Part shown: piece by piece, positions 9,710 through 19,403 of the stretch
Position numbering within the stretch: the stretch's first letter is position 1
Layout: the number at the start of each line of letters is the position of its first letter
Origin: Hyphomicrobiales bacterium
GTDB taxonomy: Bacteria; Pseudomonadota; Alphaproteobacteria; Rhizobiales; Devosiaceae
NCBI GenBank assembly: GCA_027487555.1
Contig: JAIYDI010000003.1
Span: forward strand, 1-54,284
DNA length: 54,284 nt
Direction of reading: 5' to 3'
Made by a program: the position numbers and the translations under genes
Notes under the pieces: model-generated
Databases searched by the model: none
What the model was told of the DNA's origin: nothing
What the model saw: only the letters and a program-made list of their open reading frames with translations

Positions 9710-12700
9710 ATGCGTGCCTACCGTGATCGCCAGCGCAGTCTCGATCAGTTGTCGCAGCACCTCGAGACCTGGACCGGCGAACTCTCCGCCTGGGAAACCG
9801 GCGACCGCCGGGTCATCGGTCCGTGGGCCTACACCTCGCCCGATCAGGCGGAGTACCAGATATCCGTTGGTGACCCCTGGGCCGACCGCCACGGCATTCA
9901 CCGCTTCGTATCCCCGCTGATCTCCGGCCCCTTCGCCCCCGACACCGAGCTTCGCCTCGATTTCGGCGGCGAAGCGCTGGTGCGTCTCGTCGCCGAGGAT
10001 GGCACACAGCTCGACGCCTTCGGCGCCAACACCAAGCACAAGCGCTTCACGCCGTTGCCGTCGCGCCCCTTCCGCATCGTGGCAGAGGTTGCGGCACGCT
10101 CCCTCTTCGGCATCCCCAACCGCTCGCCGCGGCTTGAGATGGCCGAGCTGCTGCAGGTTTCGCCCGATATGCGCGCGCTGCGGCGCCGCATTGAGACCAT
10201 CCGCCTGACTGCCGTCACCGTGCGTGACGCCGAGCTCGCCCGTAGCCTCTTCGATGTCGCCGAGATCGGCCTGTCGCAGCTCCGTTTGCCGACTGCAACC
10301 GCCGATGTCGGGCCGCGCCATGCTGACTCCGGATGGGCTCGTTCCATCTGGGAGCGCAGCTTCGAGCCCACAGATCACCCGGCCCCGCTCACCGCTGCCG
10401 CGCTGCAGTCCATTCGCGCCGCAATTGCAACGATTGACTTGGGACTTTCTGACCTTCGCGCCCGCTATCCGAAGCAGGGCAGGGTGCTCGCTACCGGCCA
10501 TGCCCATATCGACTATGTCTGGCTCTGGCCGCAGCCGGAGACGGTGCGCAAGATCATCCGCACCTTCAACAGCGTCACCTCGCTGATGAAGTCGCATCCG
10601 GAATTCACCTTCCTGCAGTCTTCCGCGCTGTTCTACCAGCATGTCGAGGAACTCGAGCCGTCGCTGCTGGAGGAAATCCGCGCCCGTGTTGGCGAAGGCC
10701 GCTGGGAAGTCAATGGCGGCATGTGGATCGAGTGCGATACCAACATGCCCTCTGCCGAGGCCTTCACCCGGCAGTTCCTCTACGGTCAGAACTACTTCCG
10801 CCGTGTCTTCGGCGAGATCAACCGCACCGCCTGGCTGCCGGACACGTTCGGTTTCACCGGCGCCATGCCGCAGATCATGCGCCACATGGGCATCGAGACG
10901 CTGATCACCATCAAGGTCAGCTGGTCCGAAACCAACAAGATGCCCGAGAACCTGTTCCACTGGAAAGGTAATGACGGCACCAAGGTACTCGTCCACACCT
11001 ACAACGCCTACGACAATGACGGCTACAACATGCTGATGCTGCCCCAGGCCCTCGATGAGGTCTGGAGCAAGCACGCGGCGAAGGACCTGTCCGACACCGT
11101 CATCGCAACCTATGGCTGGGGCGATGGCGGCGGCGGCCCGGATCCGGACCAGATCGAGGCCATGCCGATCCTCAACCTGATGCCATCGATCCCCTCGATC
11201 GGTCATGGCAATATCCAGGGCCATCTCGACAGGCTGCAGGCGGAATTGGCCGACGCTGCGGTGCCGACCTGGGCGGGCGAGATGTATCTCGAATATCACC
11301 GCGCCACCCTCACCACGCAGGCCCGCACCAAGCAGCTCAACCGCCGCGCCGAACTGGCGTTGGTCGCGGCCGAAGCCGCCAGCTCGCTCGCGGCGCTCTC
11401 GGGCGTCGCTGTGTCGCGCCCTGATCTCGACAAGGACTGGCAGCTTATGCTGCGCAACCAGTTCCACGACATCCTGCCCGGCTCGTCGATCCGCGAAGCC
11501 TATGTGCAGACGGAGGCGGAACTGGCGGGCATCGTCGCTCGCTCGGAGGCGATCGCCACGTCGGCCCTCGAGACCCTCGCCGCGTCGACGTCTGGCGCCA
11601 CGAAGGGACTCGCGGTGGCAAATCTCTCGGGCAGTGCCAAGCCCAACTGGCAGCTCGTTTCAAAGTCTCCGCTGCCCGCGTCACTCAACGCCCAGCAGGT
11701 CGGCAGCGACTACGTCGTTGCGTCCGATCGCGCTCTTGCGCCGCTCTCGGTCGGCTTTGTAGCAGAAGCCAGCACCCGCAAGGTGACCGTCACCGCCAAC
11801 AGCCTCGAGAACGATCTCGTCCGCGTCGAACTTGATGCCCATGGCCGCATCGCGTCGATCTTCGACAAGCGTCGCAAGCGCGAACTCGTCGATGGCGCGG
11901 CCAACCGCATCATGCTCTATCGCAATGATTTGCCGCGAAACTTCGACGCGTGGGATATCGAGCCGGGCTTCAGCCTCGGTGGCGAGGAATTGCTGACGCT
12001 CGACAGCATGGCTGTCACGGCGACCGGTCCGCACCTGGCGGAAATCACCGTGGTGCGCAGCTTCAGCGCCAGCCGCATAACGCAGCGGCTGCGCCTGTGG
12101 AGCAATTCGCCGCGCCTCGAAATCGTCACCGATCTCGATTGGCACGATCGCCGCACCTATCTGCGCGCCGCCTTTCCGGTCAACGTGCTGGCCGAGCAGG
12201 CTGCGTTCGATCAGGCCATCGGCGTCACCCAGCGTCCCACCCACGACAACACCACCTGGCAACTGGCGCAGTTCGAGGCCTCCGGCCATCGCTTTGCGTC
12301 CTTGGGCGAAACGGATTGGGGCGCGGCCCTGCTCTCGGCCGACAAATACGGCTTCTCGGCAAAGGGCAATGTGCTGACCCTCAGCCTCATTCGTGGCCCG
12401 ATGTATCCGGACATGCTGGCCGACGAGGGCCAGCACCGCTTCACCTACGCCATCATGCCGCATGATGGCCGCTGGTGGAGTGCCGAGGTGCAGGCCGAGG
12501 CTGACCTCGTGCTCGATCCGCTGCGTGCCGTGCCGGCCAGTGCCGATGTGGCCTATGACGTTAACCCGGTCAGCTGGAGCGGACTTGACCTCCGCTTCCA
12601 CGCGCTGAAGCCGGCCGAGGATGGCGCGGGCTACGTGCTGCGCGTGTCGGAATCGGCCGGTCGTCGCGGCGAAGTCGCGCTCTCGGTGCCGGGCGCTGCC

Positions 12701-12796
12701 CCGCGCCCTGTCGACGGCCTCGAGGCTCCGCTGGCGGTTGCATCCCCCACCGCCTTCACCCCGTTCCATCTCGCCAGCTACCGCATTGGCGGCTGA
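9710..12796 (+). CDS. Glycoside hydrolase family 38 alpha-mannosidase
   Basis: The 1028-residue protein is the length of class II alpha-mannosidases. It has an N-terminal ancillary domain (to about 255), the zinc-dependent catalytic barrel opened by GHAHIDYVW (H264, H266 and D268, of which the family ligands are a His and an Asp), the nucleophile D378 in WLPDTFGFTG, the conserved NQFHDILPGSS, and C-terminal beta domains. It hydrolyses alpha-mannosidic bonds. There is no signal peptide, so it is probably cytoplasmic and acts on imported sugar. AGGAG lies upstream of the ATG. It is divergent from the ABC importer, which likely supplies its substrate. Confidence 0.94.
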   Translation: MRAYRDRQRSLDQLSQHLETWTGELSAWETGDRRVIGPWAYTSPDQAEYQISVGDPWADRHGIHRFVSPLISGPFAPDTELRLDFGGEALVRLVAEDGTQLDAFGANTKHKRFTPLPSRPFRIVAEVAARSLFGIPNRSPRLEMAELLQVSPDMRALRRRIETIRLTAVTVRDAELARSLFDVAEIGLSQLRLPTATADVGPRHADSGWARSIWERSFEPTDHPAPLTAAALQSIRAAIATIDLGLSDLRARYPKQGRVLATGHAHIDYVWLWPQPETVRKIIRTFNSVTSLMKSHPEFTFLQSSALFYQHVEELEPSLLEEIRARVGEGRWEVNGGMWIECDTNMPSAEAFTRQFLYGQNYFRRVFGEINRTAWLPDTFGFTGAMPQIMRHMGIETLITIKVSWSETNKMPENLFHWKGNDGTKVLVHTYNAYDNDGYNMLMLPQALDEVWSKHAAKDLSDTVIATYGWGDGGGGPDPDQIEAMPILNLMPSIPSIGHGNIQGHLDRLQAELADAAVPTWAGEMYLEYHRATLTTQARTKQLNRRAELALVAAEAASSLAALSGVAVSRPDLDKDWQLMLRNQFHDILPGSSIREAYVQTEAELAGIVARSEAIATSALETLAASTSGATKGLAVANLSGSAKPNWQLVSKSPLPASLNAQQVGSDYVVASDRALAPLSVGFVAEASTRKVTVTANSLENDLVRVELDAHGRIASIFDKRRKRELVDGAANRIMLYRNDLPRNFDAWDIEPGFSLGGEELLTLDSMAVTATGPHLAEITVVRSFSASRITQRLRLWSNSPRLEIVTDLDWHDRRTYLRAAFPVNVLAEQAAFDQAIGVTQRPTHDNTTWQLAQFEASGHRFASLGETDWGAALLSADKYGFSAKGNVLTLSLIRGPMYPDMLADEGQHRFTYAIMPHDGRWWSAEVQAEADLVLDPLRAVPASADVAYDVNPVSWSGLDLRFHALKPAEDGAGYVLRVSESAGRRGEVALSVPGAAPRPVDGLEAPLAVASPTAFTPFHLASYRIGG

Positions 12797-12883
12797 CGCA
12801 AGTCAGCAGTTTCCGTCTCCGGGTGATCGGCCCGGAGGCGGATTCATTGCCCAGGGCGGTGAACGCATGGCGGCACCAAAGCA

Positions 12884-12910
12884 AAAGGCCGGCTCTGAGA
12901 GCCGGCCTTT
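12884..12910. terminator. Bidirectional intrinsic terminator
   Basis: AAAGGCCGGCTC and GAGCCGGCCTTT form a perfect 12-base stem with a 3-base loop. Read on the minus strand it continues into TTTTGCTTT, a good end for carD; on the plus strand it lies 88 bases after the mannosidase stop. A second GC-rich hairpin without T-run (CTCCGGG/CCCGGAG) is at 12817-12837. Confidence 0.8.
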
Positions 12911-12933
12911 CGGATTTCTTGGCGCTGCCGTGA

Positions 12934-13515
12934 TCAGGCGGCAGCTTCCTCGCCGGCATCGGCTTCATCGTCCGCCGCAGCATCGGCCTTGCTGCCGCGC
13001 TTCGGGCCCTTCTGCAGGTTCTTTTCGATCAGCTGCACGGCCTCGGTCAGGGTGAGCTTGTTGACCGCAGCCACTTCGCGGCTCATCCGGTCCATCGCCT
13101 GCTCGAAAAGCTGGCGTTCCGAATAGCTCTGCTCAGGTTGGTCGTCCGAACGATACAGGTCGCGCACCACTTCGGAGATCGCGATCAGGTCCCCGGAATT
13201 GATCTTCGCCTCATACTCCTGCGCGCGGCGCGACCACATGGTGCGCTTCACGCGGGCGCGACCAGTGACGGTCTCGAGCGCCTTCTTCACTTCCGGCTCC
13301 TCGGCGAGCTTGCGCATGCCGACCGACTTGATCTTCGCGACGGGGACGCGCAGGGTCAGCTTATCCTGCTCGAACGAAATCACGAACAGTTCCAGCGTCA
13401 GGCCAGCGACTTCCTGCTCTTCGATCGAGGTGATCAGACCCACGCCATGGGCGGGATAGACGATATATTCGCCCGTCTTGAAGCCGAGCCGCTGCTGGAC
13501 CTTCTTGGTTACCAT
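12934..13515 (-). CDS. carD: CarD-family RNA polymerase-binding regulator
   Basis: A 193-residue protein with the CarD N-terminal RNA-polymerase-interaction domain (FKTGEYIVYPAHGVGLITSIEE) and the helical DNA-binding C-terminus including RTMWSRRAQEYEAKINSGDL. CarD proteins bind the polymerase beta subunit and stabilise open complexes at rRNA and other promoters. The last 30 or so residues are acidic and alanine-rich. A TAGGAG ribosome site lies 7 bases before the ATG. It is followed by a strong terminator and preceded by its own promoter region, so it is probably transcribed apart from fdxA. Confidence 0.95.
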   Translation of the reverse strand: MVTKKVQQRLGFKTGEYIVYPAHGVGLITSIEEQEVAGLTLELFVISFEQDKLTLRVPVAKIKSVGMRKLAEEPEVKKALETVTGRARVKRTMWSRRAQEYEAKINSGDLIAISEVVRDLYRSDDQPEQSYSERQLFEQAMDRMSREVAAVNKLTLTEAVQLIEKNLQKGPKRGSKADAAADDEADAGEEAAA

Positions 13516-13678
13516 TGGGTACTCCTATCTAACGCCGCCGCCACCCGGTCTCTTTCGCGCAAAGAGCCGGCTTTTTTGTTGCTACCTTCGTGCCCGTGAA
13601 AGGGCAGAACAACCCGTTGTCGCCATCGGTCAGCCCGCGCGACCGGCCAATGGCGTTCCAGCATTTCAATTGGTCAAT

Positions 13679-13698
13679 AAAAAAGTGCCCGGAGGCAC
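13679..13698 (-). terminator. Intrinsic terminator between fdxA and carD
   Basis: On the minus strand GTGCC-TCCG-GGCAC is followed directly by TTTTTT. It lies about 190 bases after fdxA and 160 bases before carD. It should stop read-through from the helicase-S4-fdxA operon, or act as a leader attenuator for the promoter at 13733-13761. The stem is only five base pairs. Confidence 0.55.
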
Positions 13699-13732
13699 GT
13701 CTGGCTGAGGGGAAGCTCCATTCGATTTTTTG

Positions 13733-13761
13733 AGCATAGCACAATTTTTCAGCAAAATCAA
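13733..13761 (-). promoter_or_regulatory. Candidate sigma70-type promoter upstream of carD
   Basis: On the minus strand TTGATT (13761-13756) and TATGCT (13738-13733) are separated by exactly 17 bases in an A+T-rich patch. A transcript from here would meet the hairpin at 13679-13698 after about 45 bases, so it would be either a tiny RNA or an attenuated carD leader. The rest of the 374-base gap (13516-13889) holds nothing recognisable. Confidence 0.4.
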
Positions 13762-13889
13762 AAGCTACGAATCGCTTCCGGCAACATTCACCGGAAACGA
13801 TCCATAGCTATGGTTACCCACGGAGGCCCGGGGCGCTGTGTTGATCTGCCTGCCCAGCGGTCCGGCGGCAGCCGGCGCGGCGTCGGGGC

Positions 13890-14228
13890 TTAGTCGCCCT
13901 GGCCAGGCGCTTCCGAGAAGTATTTCTCGAACTTGCCGTCGACACCGTCGAACTCCTTGGCGTCCGCCGGCGCATCGCGCTTTTCAGTGATATTGGGCCA
14001 GGCCGCAGCATATTTGCTGTTCACTTCCAGCCACTTGTCAAGGTGGGGCTCGGTGTCGGGCTTGATTGCCTCGGCGGGGCATTCCGGTTCGCACACACCG
14101 CAGTCGATGCATTCGTCCGGATGGATCACCAGCATGTTCTCGCCTTCGTAGAAGCAGTCCACGGGACACACTTCCACGCAGTCCATGTACTTGCACTTGA
14201 TGCAATTGTCGGTGACGACATAGGTCAT
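13890..14228 (-). CDS. fdxA: Seven-iron ferredoxin FdxA
   Basis: The 112-residue protein has the two cysteine clusters of the 3Fe-4S/4Fe-4S ferredoxins ([16 protein letters not shown] and [14 protein letters not shown]) and the long C-terminal extension ([11 protein letters not shown]) typical of alphaproteobacterial FdxA. It is a soluble low-potential electron carrier in the cytoplasm. It is the third gene of the minus-strand series helicase, S4 protein, ferredoxin, an order common in this class of bacteria, about 185 bases after the S4 gene. Confidence 0.95.
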   Translation of the reverse strand: MTYVVTDNCIKCKYMDCVEVCPVDCFYEGENMLVIHPDECIDCGVCEPECPAEAIKPDTEPHLDKWLEVNSKYAAAWPNITEKRDAPADAKEFDGVDGKFEKYFSEAPGQGD

Positions 14229-14413
14229 GAACGAGCTATCCTGCTCTCGGTTTCAACAGCGCTGGGTCTTGCAACGCGCAGGGCGGGAGGCGTCCTGCAC
14301 AAGCCGGGTTGCTAGCCCGTTTTTTCCCCTGCTGCAAGTCATGAGGGCGCATGGCCCGGTCACCTTTTGGCAGGCTGCCTATGCGCGCCGCTCCGTGCAT
14401 GTCGCGGCCCGGT

Positions 14414-14794
14414 TCAGCCCTCCTCATCAGCCCCGAACAGCCGGTCGGTATCGCGGCGCTCTTTTTTGGTGGGGCGCCCTGCGCCCGGGTCGCGCTGCGC
14501 AAACAGCGGCTGCGCCTCTGCCCGGGGCAGCGGCGGCGGTGACAGGTCCTCGTAGAGCGCCTGCGCCTCTGTGGCCGGCCCACGCCGTTCACCGGCATCG
14601 ACAATCCGCCAGACCAGCAGCCGATTGTGGATCGTCATCGTCAGCACGTCGCCCGCGCCAACCTTGTGGTCGGTACGGTCCGTGCGCTCGGAATTGACGC
14701 GCACCTGTCCGGCTTCGATCAGCTTTTGCGCCAGCGTGCGCGACTTGACCGCGCGGGCAAAGAACAGGAACCGATCAAGTCGCTGTTTGTCCAA
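14414..14794 (-). CDS. S4-domain RNA-binding protein (Hsp15-like)
   Basis: A 126-residue protein with an N-terminal S4 domain (MDKQRLDRFLFFARAVKSRT ... GQVRVNSERTDR) and a polar, basic C-terminus ending GRPTKKERRDTDRLF. Hsp15-type proteins bind 50S subunits that carry stalled nascent chains. The start is a TTG at 14794: a stop codon lies eight codons upstream in frame and AAGGA precedes the TTG, so no better start exists. It begins 38 bases after the helicase stop and is probably cotranscribed with it. Confidence 0.88.
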   Translation of the reverse strand: MDKQRLDRFLFFARAVKSRTLAQKLIEAGQVRVNSERTDRTDHKVGAGDVLTMTIHNRLLVWRIVDAGERRGPATEAQALYEDLSPPPLPRAEAQPLFAQRDPGAGRPTKKERRDTDRLFGADEEG

Positions 14795-14832
14795 GCCGCG
14801 CTGGTCCTTGCTGGGCTAGATCGCTTGCGGCC

Positions 14833-17800
14833 TCACTCGCCCTTGTTCTTGAGCGCCAGCAAAGCAGCCCAGGGTGAGTTCGGATCGACGGCTGCGGGCT
14901 TGCGCTCTTCACGCGGACGATGTTGCTTCCAGTCGTCGCGCTCCTTGCCACCCTTGCCGCCGGGCTTGCCCTTGCCTTCGAACCCGCGACGGTCGTCGCC
15001 ATCCTTGCGCGGCCCACGGTTTTCGAAGCGCGGGCGGCCCTGCGGGGCTCCTGCATCCGCGGGCTTGCCAGCCTCAACGGTGCGGACAGGGCGATCCTGC
15101 CGGTCCGGGCGATCTGGGCGGCTGAAGCGTTTCTTTGGCTCGCCTTCGGTCGTCGCACCCTCTGCAGGTGCGGCGCCGGCAGGGCTGCGATTGCCCTGGC
15201 CCCGCGGCGGTCCGCGGCGGTCTTGGCGCGGAGTGTCCGGCCGGCGGCCGGCGGGGAACCACACATCTTCGAGCTCCGGTTCAGTCGGCGCTGCCGGTGT
15301 CTCGGCAATCGCGGACTCCGCTTCGGCGACGGCGAGCGCGTCCGTTCCGGCCTCGATACCCGTGCCGGGAACCGACGCGCCGAGATCGGCGCTCGCCGCC
15401 TCGATATGCACTGGTTCTTCGGCCATTGCAGCAACCGCCGTGCCTTCGACCGCAGCCGTCGCCTCGCCGTTGACCGCCGCATCGGCGGCATCGGCACTGG
15501 CCGGAGTCTGTGGACCTTCGGCCGGCGCCAGGGTGGCTGCCGGTGCCGGTGCAACAACCAGCTTCGGCACGCGCCGCAGCCGGTAACCCAGCGATGACAG
15601 GATCGAGGCGAATTCCTCCCCGGCCGTACCCAGCAGCGACGTCATCTCGACAGTCACCTTGAAGCCATTGCCTTCGGCGGCGCCGGCCGGCAGCACGCCC
15701 GAATGGGTCTTTGGGTCGAGCGCGATCAGCGGTCGGATGATGTCGGCGAGCCGCTCGAGAATATCGACACGCACAGCGCGTCGCCCGGCCACCTTGAAGC
15801 CGGCGAGCTCATACAGCTTGGGGTTCACTTCCGGGTCGATCAGTACCGACGTGCGGCCCGAGAGCACGATCTGGGGCAGTTCGGCAATACCCGGCTGGCG
15901 GACGCCACCATGCTTGAGTGCGTAAAGAACGAGCGCCAGTTCGCGCGGCGCGGGCTTCAGGCTGATCGGCACGTAGATGTGGTAGGCGCCGAACTTGACG
16001 CCGAGCTTCCTAAGCTTGCCGCGCTGGTCCTGATCAAGCCCCTTCACCTCGTCGGCGACACCGGCTCTGGCGATGATTCCAAGGTTCTCGTAGAGCCGGA
16101 ACGCCAGCCCCCGTGCAGTCCCCTCGAGCTCGGCCGGCGCCTCAAGCGCCAGAAGCGGTTCGAGTTGGGTATTGATCTGGTGCCGCATCCACAGCGACAA
16201 CCGGTCCTGTACACGATCAAGATCCGGACCGGTCAGCGTCTCGTCGGCCAGCAGGATGATGCGCGGCGTGAACAACTGCTCGCCTTCGGCGACATTTGCC
16301 ACGACCTGGCCACGCCAGCGGACATAGCCGTCGGTGCCCAGCACCAGTTCCTCGTTGGGCGCACCTGCGACGCGCTCGGCCCGACGCAGGATTTCCGGCG
16401 CTACGACCTGGCTTGCCGCCGCCGCCACACCCTTGGCGTCGCCGCCTTCGGAACGGGCGAGCGTGAAGCGAAAGCCTTCGATTGAGCCGATCAGATGGCC
16501 TTCCAGGCTCACTTCGCCGCGCTCGTTGATTTCAGGCGATACCATATGCTTGTCTCTCAGGTGGCGCATCAACACGCTGGTACGACGATCGACGAAACGC
16601 TGCGTCAGCCGCTCATGCAGGGCATCGCTCAGCCGATCCTCGATGTCGCGGGTCTTTTCGCGCCAATATGCGGGGTCTTCAAGCCAGTTCTTGCGGTTGG
16701 CGACAAATGTCCAGGTACGGACCTGTCGGATCCGGTTGCTGAGCGTATCAATGTCGCCACTCGCATTGTCGCAGAACCTGACTTGCTCGGCAATCCAGTC
16801 CGGGTCGACCAGACCCTTTCGTCGCAAATCAAGGTAGATGCGGGTGATGATCTCGCCATGCTGGGCCGGAGAGATGTCGCGATAGTCCGGCAGCGCACAG
16901 CATTCCCACAAAAGGCGCACCGCTTCGTGGCCCCTTGCCAGGTCGCCCGCTTCGTTGCGTGCCAGGAACTCCAGGGCCTGCTGGTCTGTCGCCATCGGGA
17001 CCCGCGTCAGCGCTTTCTTGTCCGGCGTCCGGTCGAGGCTGTCCCGCAACGCGGCAATGCTGGCAAAATCGAGCTCGGCATTCCGCCACTGCACCTGCTT
17101 TACCGGCTGGAAATCGTGCGTTTCGAGTTGCTTGATCAGTTCGTCCTCGAACTCCGCCGCATGCCCCGTGACCCCGAACGTGCCGTTATGCATGTGCCGG
17201 CCGGCCCGGCCGGCGATTTGCCCGAACTCCGCCGGGGTCAACTGCCGGTTGGTATGCCCGTCGAATTTGTGGTCGTCTGCGAAGGCAACATGGTGCACGT
17301 CAAGATTGAGGCCCATGCCGATGGCGTCCGTCGCGACGAGGAAATCCACATCGCCATTCTGGTACATGTCGACCTGCGCATTGCGTGTGCGGGGGCTGAG
17401 TGCGCCCATCACCACGGCCGCGCCGCCCCTCTCGCGACGGATCAACTCGGCAATCGCGTAGACATGTGCTGCGGAGAACGCCACGATCGCCGAGCGCTTC
17501 GGCTGTCGCGAGATCTTTTTCGATCCGGCCCAGAGCAGTTCCGAGAATCGCGGCCGGTGGATGATCTCGGCCTCGGGCAGCAGCGTGCGGATCAGGGGCG
17601 CCATCGTTGCCGAGCCAAGCAACAGTGTTTCGCTGATTCCCCGCGCATGCAGCAGGCGGTTCGTGAACACATGCCCGCGGTCGAAATCCGTCGCCACCTG
17701 GATTTCGTCGACGGCCACGCATTCCACTGGCATATCGAGCGGCATGGCCTCGACGGTCGCCACCCAGTAGCGCGCCTTTGGCGGCACGATCCGCTCTTCG

Positions 17801-17997
17801 CCTGTCACCAGCGCCACGTGCTGCGCGCCGATCCTGTCGACAATCTTGTGGTAGACCTCGCGCGCCAGCAGCCTGAGCGGCAGCCCGATCATCCCCGAGC
17901 GATGCGCCAGCATCCGCTCGATGGCGAAATAGGTCTTGCCGGTATTGGTAGGCCCAAGGATCGCCTTGAGCGAGGAGGGGGCGAGGGAGAGCGTCAT
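14833..17997 (-). CDS. Suv3-like superfamily 2 RNA helicase with disordered tail
   Basis: The 1054-residue protein starts with an SF2 helicase core: Walker A GPTNTGKTY (about 15-23), a DEIQ box (VAVDEIQVATDF) in place of DEAD, motif III GSATM, and motif VI in QIAGRAGRHMHNGTFG. This is the Suv3/MgpS pattern; Suv3 acts in RNA turnover. Its function in bacteria is not well fixed. From about residue 780 the chain turns into a long alanine/proline then arginine/glycine-rich tail, likely unstructured and RNA-binding. It heads the helicase-S4-fdxA series. Confidence 0.9.
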   Translation of the reverse strand: MTLSLAPSSLKAILGPTNTGKTYFAIERMLAHRSGMIGLPLRLLAREVYHKIVDRIGAQHVALVTGEERIVPPKARYWVATVEAMPLDMPVECVAVDEIQVATDFDRGHVFTNRLLHARGISETLLLGSATMAPLIRTLLPEAEIIHRPRFSELLWAGSKKISRQPKRSAIVAFSAAHVYAIAELIRRERGGAAVVMGALSPRTRNAQVDMYQNGDVDFLVATDAIGMGLNLDVHHVAFADDHKFDGHTNRQLTPAEFGQIAGRAGRHMHNGTFGVTGHAAEFEDELIKQLETHDFQPVKQVQWRNAELDFASIAALRDSLDRTPDKKALTRVPMATDQQALEFLARNEAGDLARGHEAVRLLWECCALPDYRDISPAQHGEIITRIYLDLRRKGLVDPDWIAEQVRFCDNASGDIDTLSNRIRQVRTWTFVANRKNWLEDPAYWREKTRDIEDRLSDALHERLTQRFVDRRTSVLMRHLRDKHMVSPEINERGEVSLEGHLIGSIEGFRFTLARSEGGDAKGVAAAASQVVAPEILRRAERVAGAPNEELVLGTDGYVRWRGQVVANVAEGEQLFTPRIILLADETLTGPDLDRVQDRLSLWMRHQINTQLEPLLALEAPAELEGTARGLAFRLYENLGIIARAGVADEVKGLDQDQRGKLRKLGVKFGAYHIYVPISLKPAPRELALVLYALKHGGVRQPGIAELPQIVLSGRTSVLIDPEVNPKLYELAGFKVAGRRAVRVDILERLADIIRPLIALDPKTHSGVLPAGAAEGNGFKVTVEMTSLLGTAGEEFASILSSLGYRLRRVPKLVVAPAPAATLAPAEGPQTPASADAADAAVNGEATAAVEGTAVAAMAEEPVHIEAASADLGASVPGTGIEAGTDALAVAEAESAIAETPAAPTEPELEDVWFPAGRRPDTPRQDRRGPPRGQGNRSPAGAAPAEGATTEGEPKKRFSRPDRPDRQDRPVRTVEAGKPADAGAPQGRPRFENRGPRKDGDDRRGFEGKGKPGGKGGKERDDWKQHRPREERKPAAVDPNSPWAALLALKNKGE

Positions 17998-18611
17998 CGC
18001 CCCCTATCTAGGGCATCCAGGCGTCCGAAACGAGTGCCTTCCGCACCTGCCGCGCGACACCTGCGGCAAGTCGCGATTAACCTGTGGAACAAAACATGTA
18101 CGAACCGGAAAAGAATCGCCGCCGAATCGCCAATCCGGCTTTGTTCCCCACCAGCCCTAGCGGGTGGCGCCCCGCGCTAGCCACAAGCGGCATCTGAAGG
18201 GTATGGCGCGCTCCATCTCGTGCGCCCGTTCCGCGTTCACCAATCTTTCCAAACACTTAACTGCGGTCGAATCGAGCGACGAATCGGCCGGTTCCTTTGC
18301 GATCGTGAAGCGGGCGCCCCCGAAGATTTTTTGCACGTTAAGCTTTGGCGTCCCGTGGCGCGGGCGCTTCACGCCTCGCCATTGGCAAAAAACAGCATTG
18401 ACCGTCTCATTATGCTACAGCCGAAATCTTAGGGTCTGGTTAACCATAAACTTGCCGTTCGGGCAAAAAAGGGCACGCAAGCCACCTCGCCGATCGTCAG
18501 GCGCCTCAAAATGAAACAGTCTTGGTGCGTTGGGGGGCTGTGGCGAATGCGCAGACAACACACTGACGCGGCTTCGGCCGAGCCTGCAATGTCGCGCAAT
18601 CACAGACGGGT
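17998..18611. other. 614-base intergenic region, nothing firm
   Basis: This gap lies between the helicase start and the DUF3108 gene end. Small frames on both strands overlap each other and resemble no family. GGAACAAAACATGTACG at 18086-18102 is one base away from the alphaproteobacterial SOS-box form GAAC-N7-GAAC but is not a match. T- and A-rich patches near 18320-18470 could hold a promoter or small RNA; none is convincing. Confidence 0.4.
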
Positions 18612-19403
18612 TCAGAACTGCAGGTCGGTCAGAACGATCGACAGGTCACCAGCATCGGTGGAAATCAGCGCGCGATATGGGACAAAATACCCCGTCTCCC
18701 CAACCGGGGCGTACCAGATCAGGATATGGTCGCCACTCGCGAGATATGTCGTCACTTCCGAGCTTGTATAGTGGCCGGATATCGGCTTGTAGCTCGCCGC
18801 GCACACGATCACCGGCCCCTGATAGCCGGTGCGCTTCGAGGTTGCGACGTCATCCTTGGCAAACCGCAGGTTCAGGTCGTAGCGTTCGATCCCGGTGAAA
18901 ATCTGCAGCCGCCGGTTGCAGAGCGATTTGTCGAGCTTGCCACCCTTGATGACAAAGGGCGCCGCCATGTCGTTGGACGACACCAGATGCTTCCGCTCGA
19001 TGGCCACCCGATCGATATTGTTGAGGATCGGCGGGTCGACCTTGAAAGACGCCACGCCGCCGCCCGTAAAGGTCACACCGACATTGAAGGTGTCGCCGCT
19101 GGCGCGGGTGGTCAGGCTGAAATTCTGCGCCGTCAGGCCGCTTCCCCCGGATCGGCCGCTCGATTCGAGATGCGCGCTGCCGTTGGCCACCAATTGCGCG
19201 AGGCCGGAGATTTTTGCATCGACGGCCATGTCATACTTGCCGTCGGCATCCGATAGCGTCACCGTCGCCTTGGCGATATGGGTGCCGCCCAGCGTCACCG
19301 CATAGTCCGCGATGGCGCGAACATCTGCTGCCTGTGCCGTGCCGACGACCAGCGGCAACATGAGGGCAAAGCGCTTCGCGCGAATGAGAAGGGCGTACAG
19401 CAC
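18612..19403 (-). CDS. Periplasmic DUF3108-domain protein
   Basis: A protein of about 263 residues with an N-terminal signal peptide (RFALMLPLVVGTAQA) and a beta-rich body matching the DUF3108 pattern, in which a barrel-like protein begins with an ADYAVTLGGTHIAKATVTL-type strand pair. The family is widespread in Proteobacteria and its function is not established; an envelope role is likely. The GTG at 19403 is preferred since it places the signal peptide at the N-terminus; a TTG at 19442 is also open, so the start is uncertain. It is divergent from rpmB. Confidence 0.8.
   Translation of the reverse strand: MLYALLIRAKRFALMLPLVVGTAQAADVRAIADYAVTLGGTHIAKATVTLSDADGKYDMAVDAKISGLAQLVANGSAHLESSGRSGGSGLTAQNFSLTTRASGDTFNVGVTFTGGGVASFKVDPPILNNIDRVAIERKHLVSSNDMAAPFVIKGGKLDKSLCNRRLQIFTGIERYDLNLRFAKDDVATSKRTGYQGPVIVCAASYKPISGHYTSSEVTTYLASGDHILIWYAPVGETGYFVPYRALISTDAGDLSIVLTDLQF

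Noticed and set aside
9662..11467. 601-codon open frame antisense to the GH38 gene
   Set aside because: It mirrors a real GC-rich gene; no domain is seen, and the plus strand has the full mannosidase motif set.
18086..18102. LexA-like site GGAACAAAACATGTACG upstream of the helicase
   Set aside because: It misses the GAAC-N7-GAAC form by one base and no SOS gene is next to it.
16495..18180. 561-codon open frame antisense to the helicase
   Set aside because: Shadow frame; helicase motifs are on the minus strand in the proper order.
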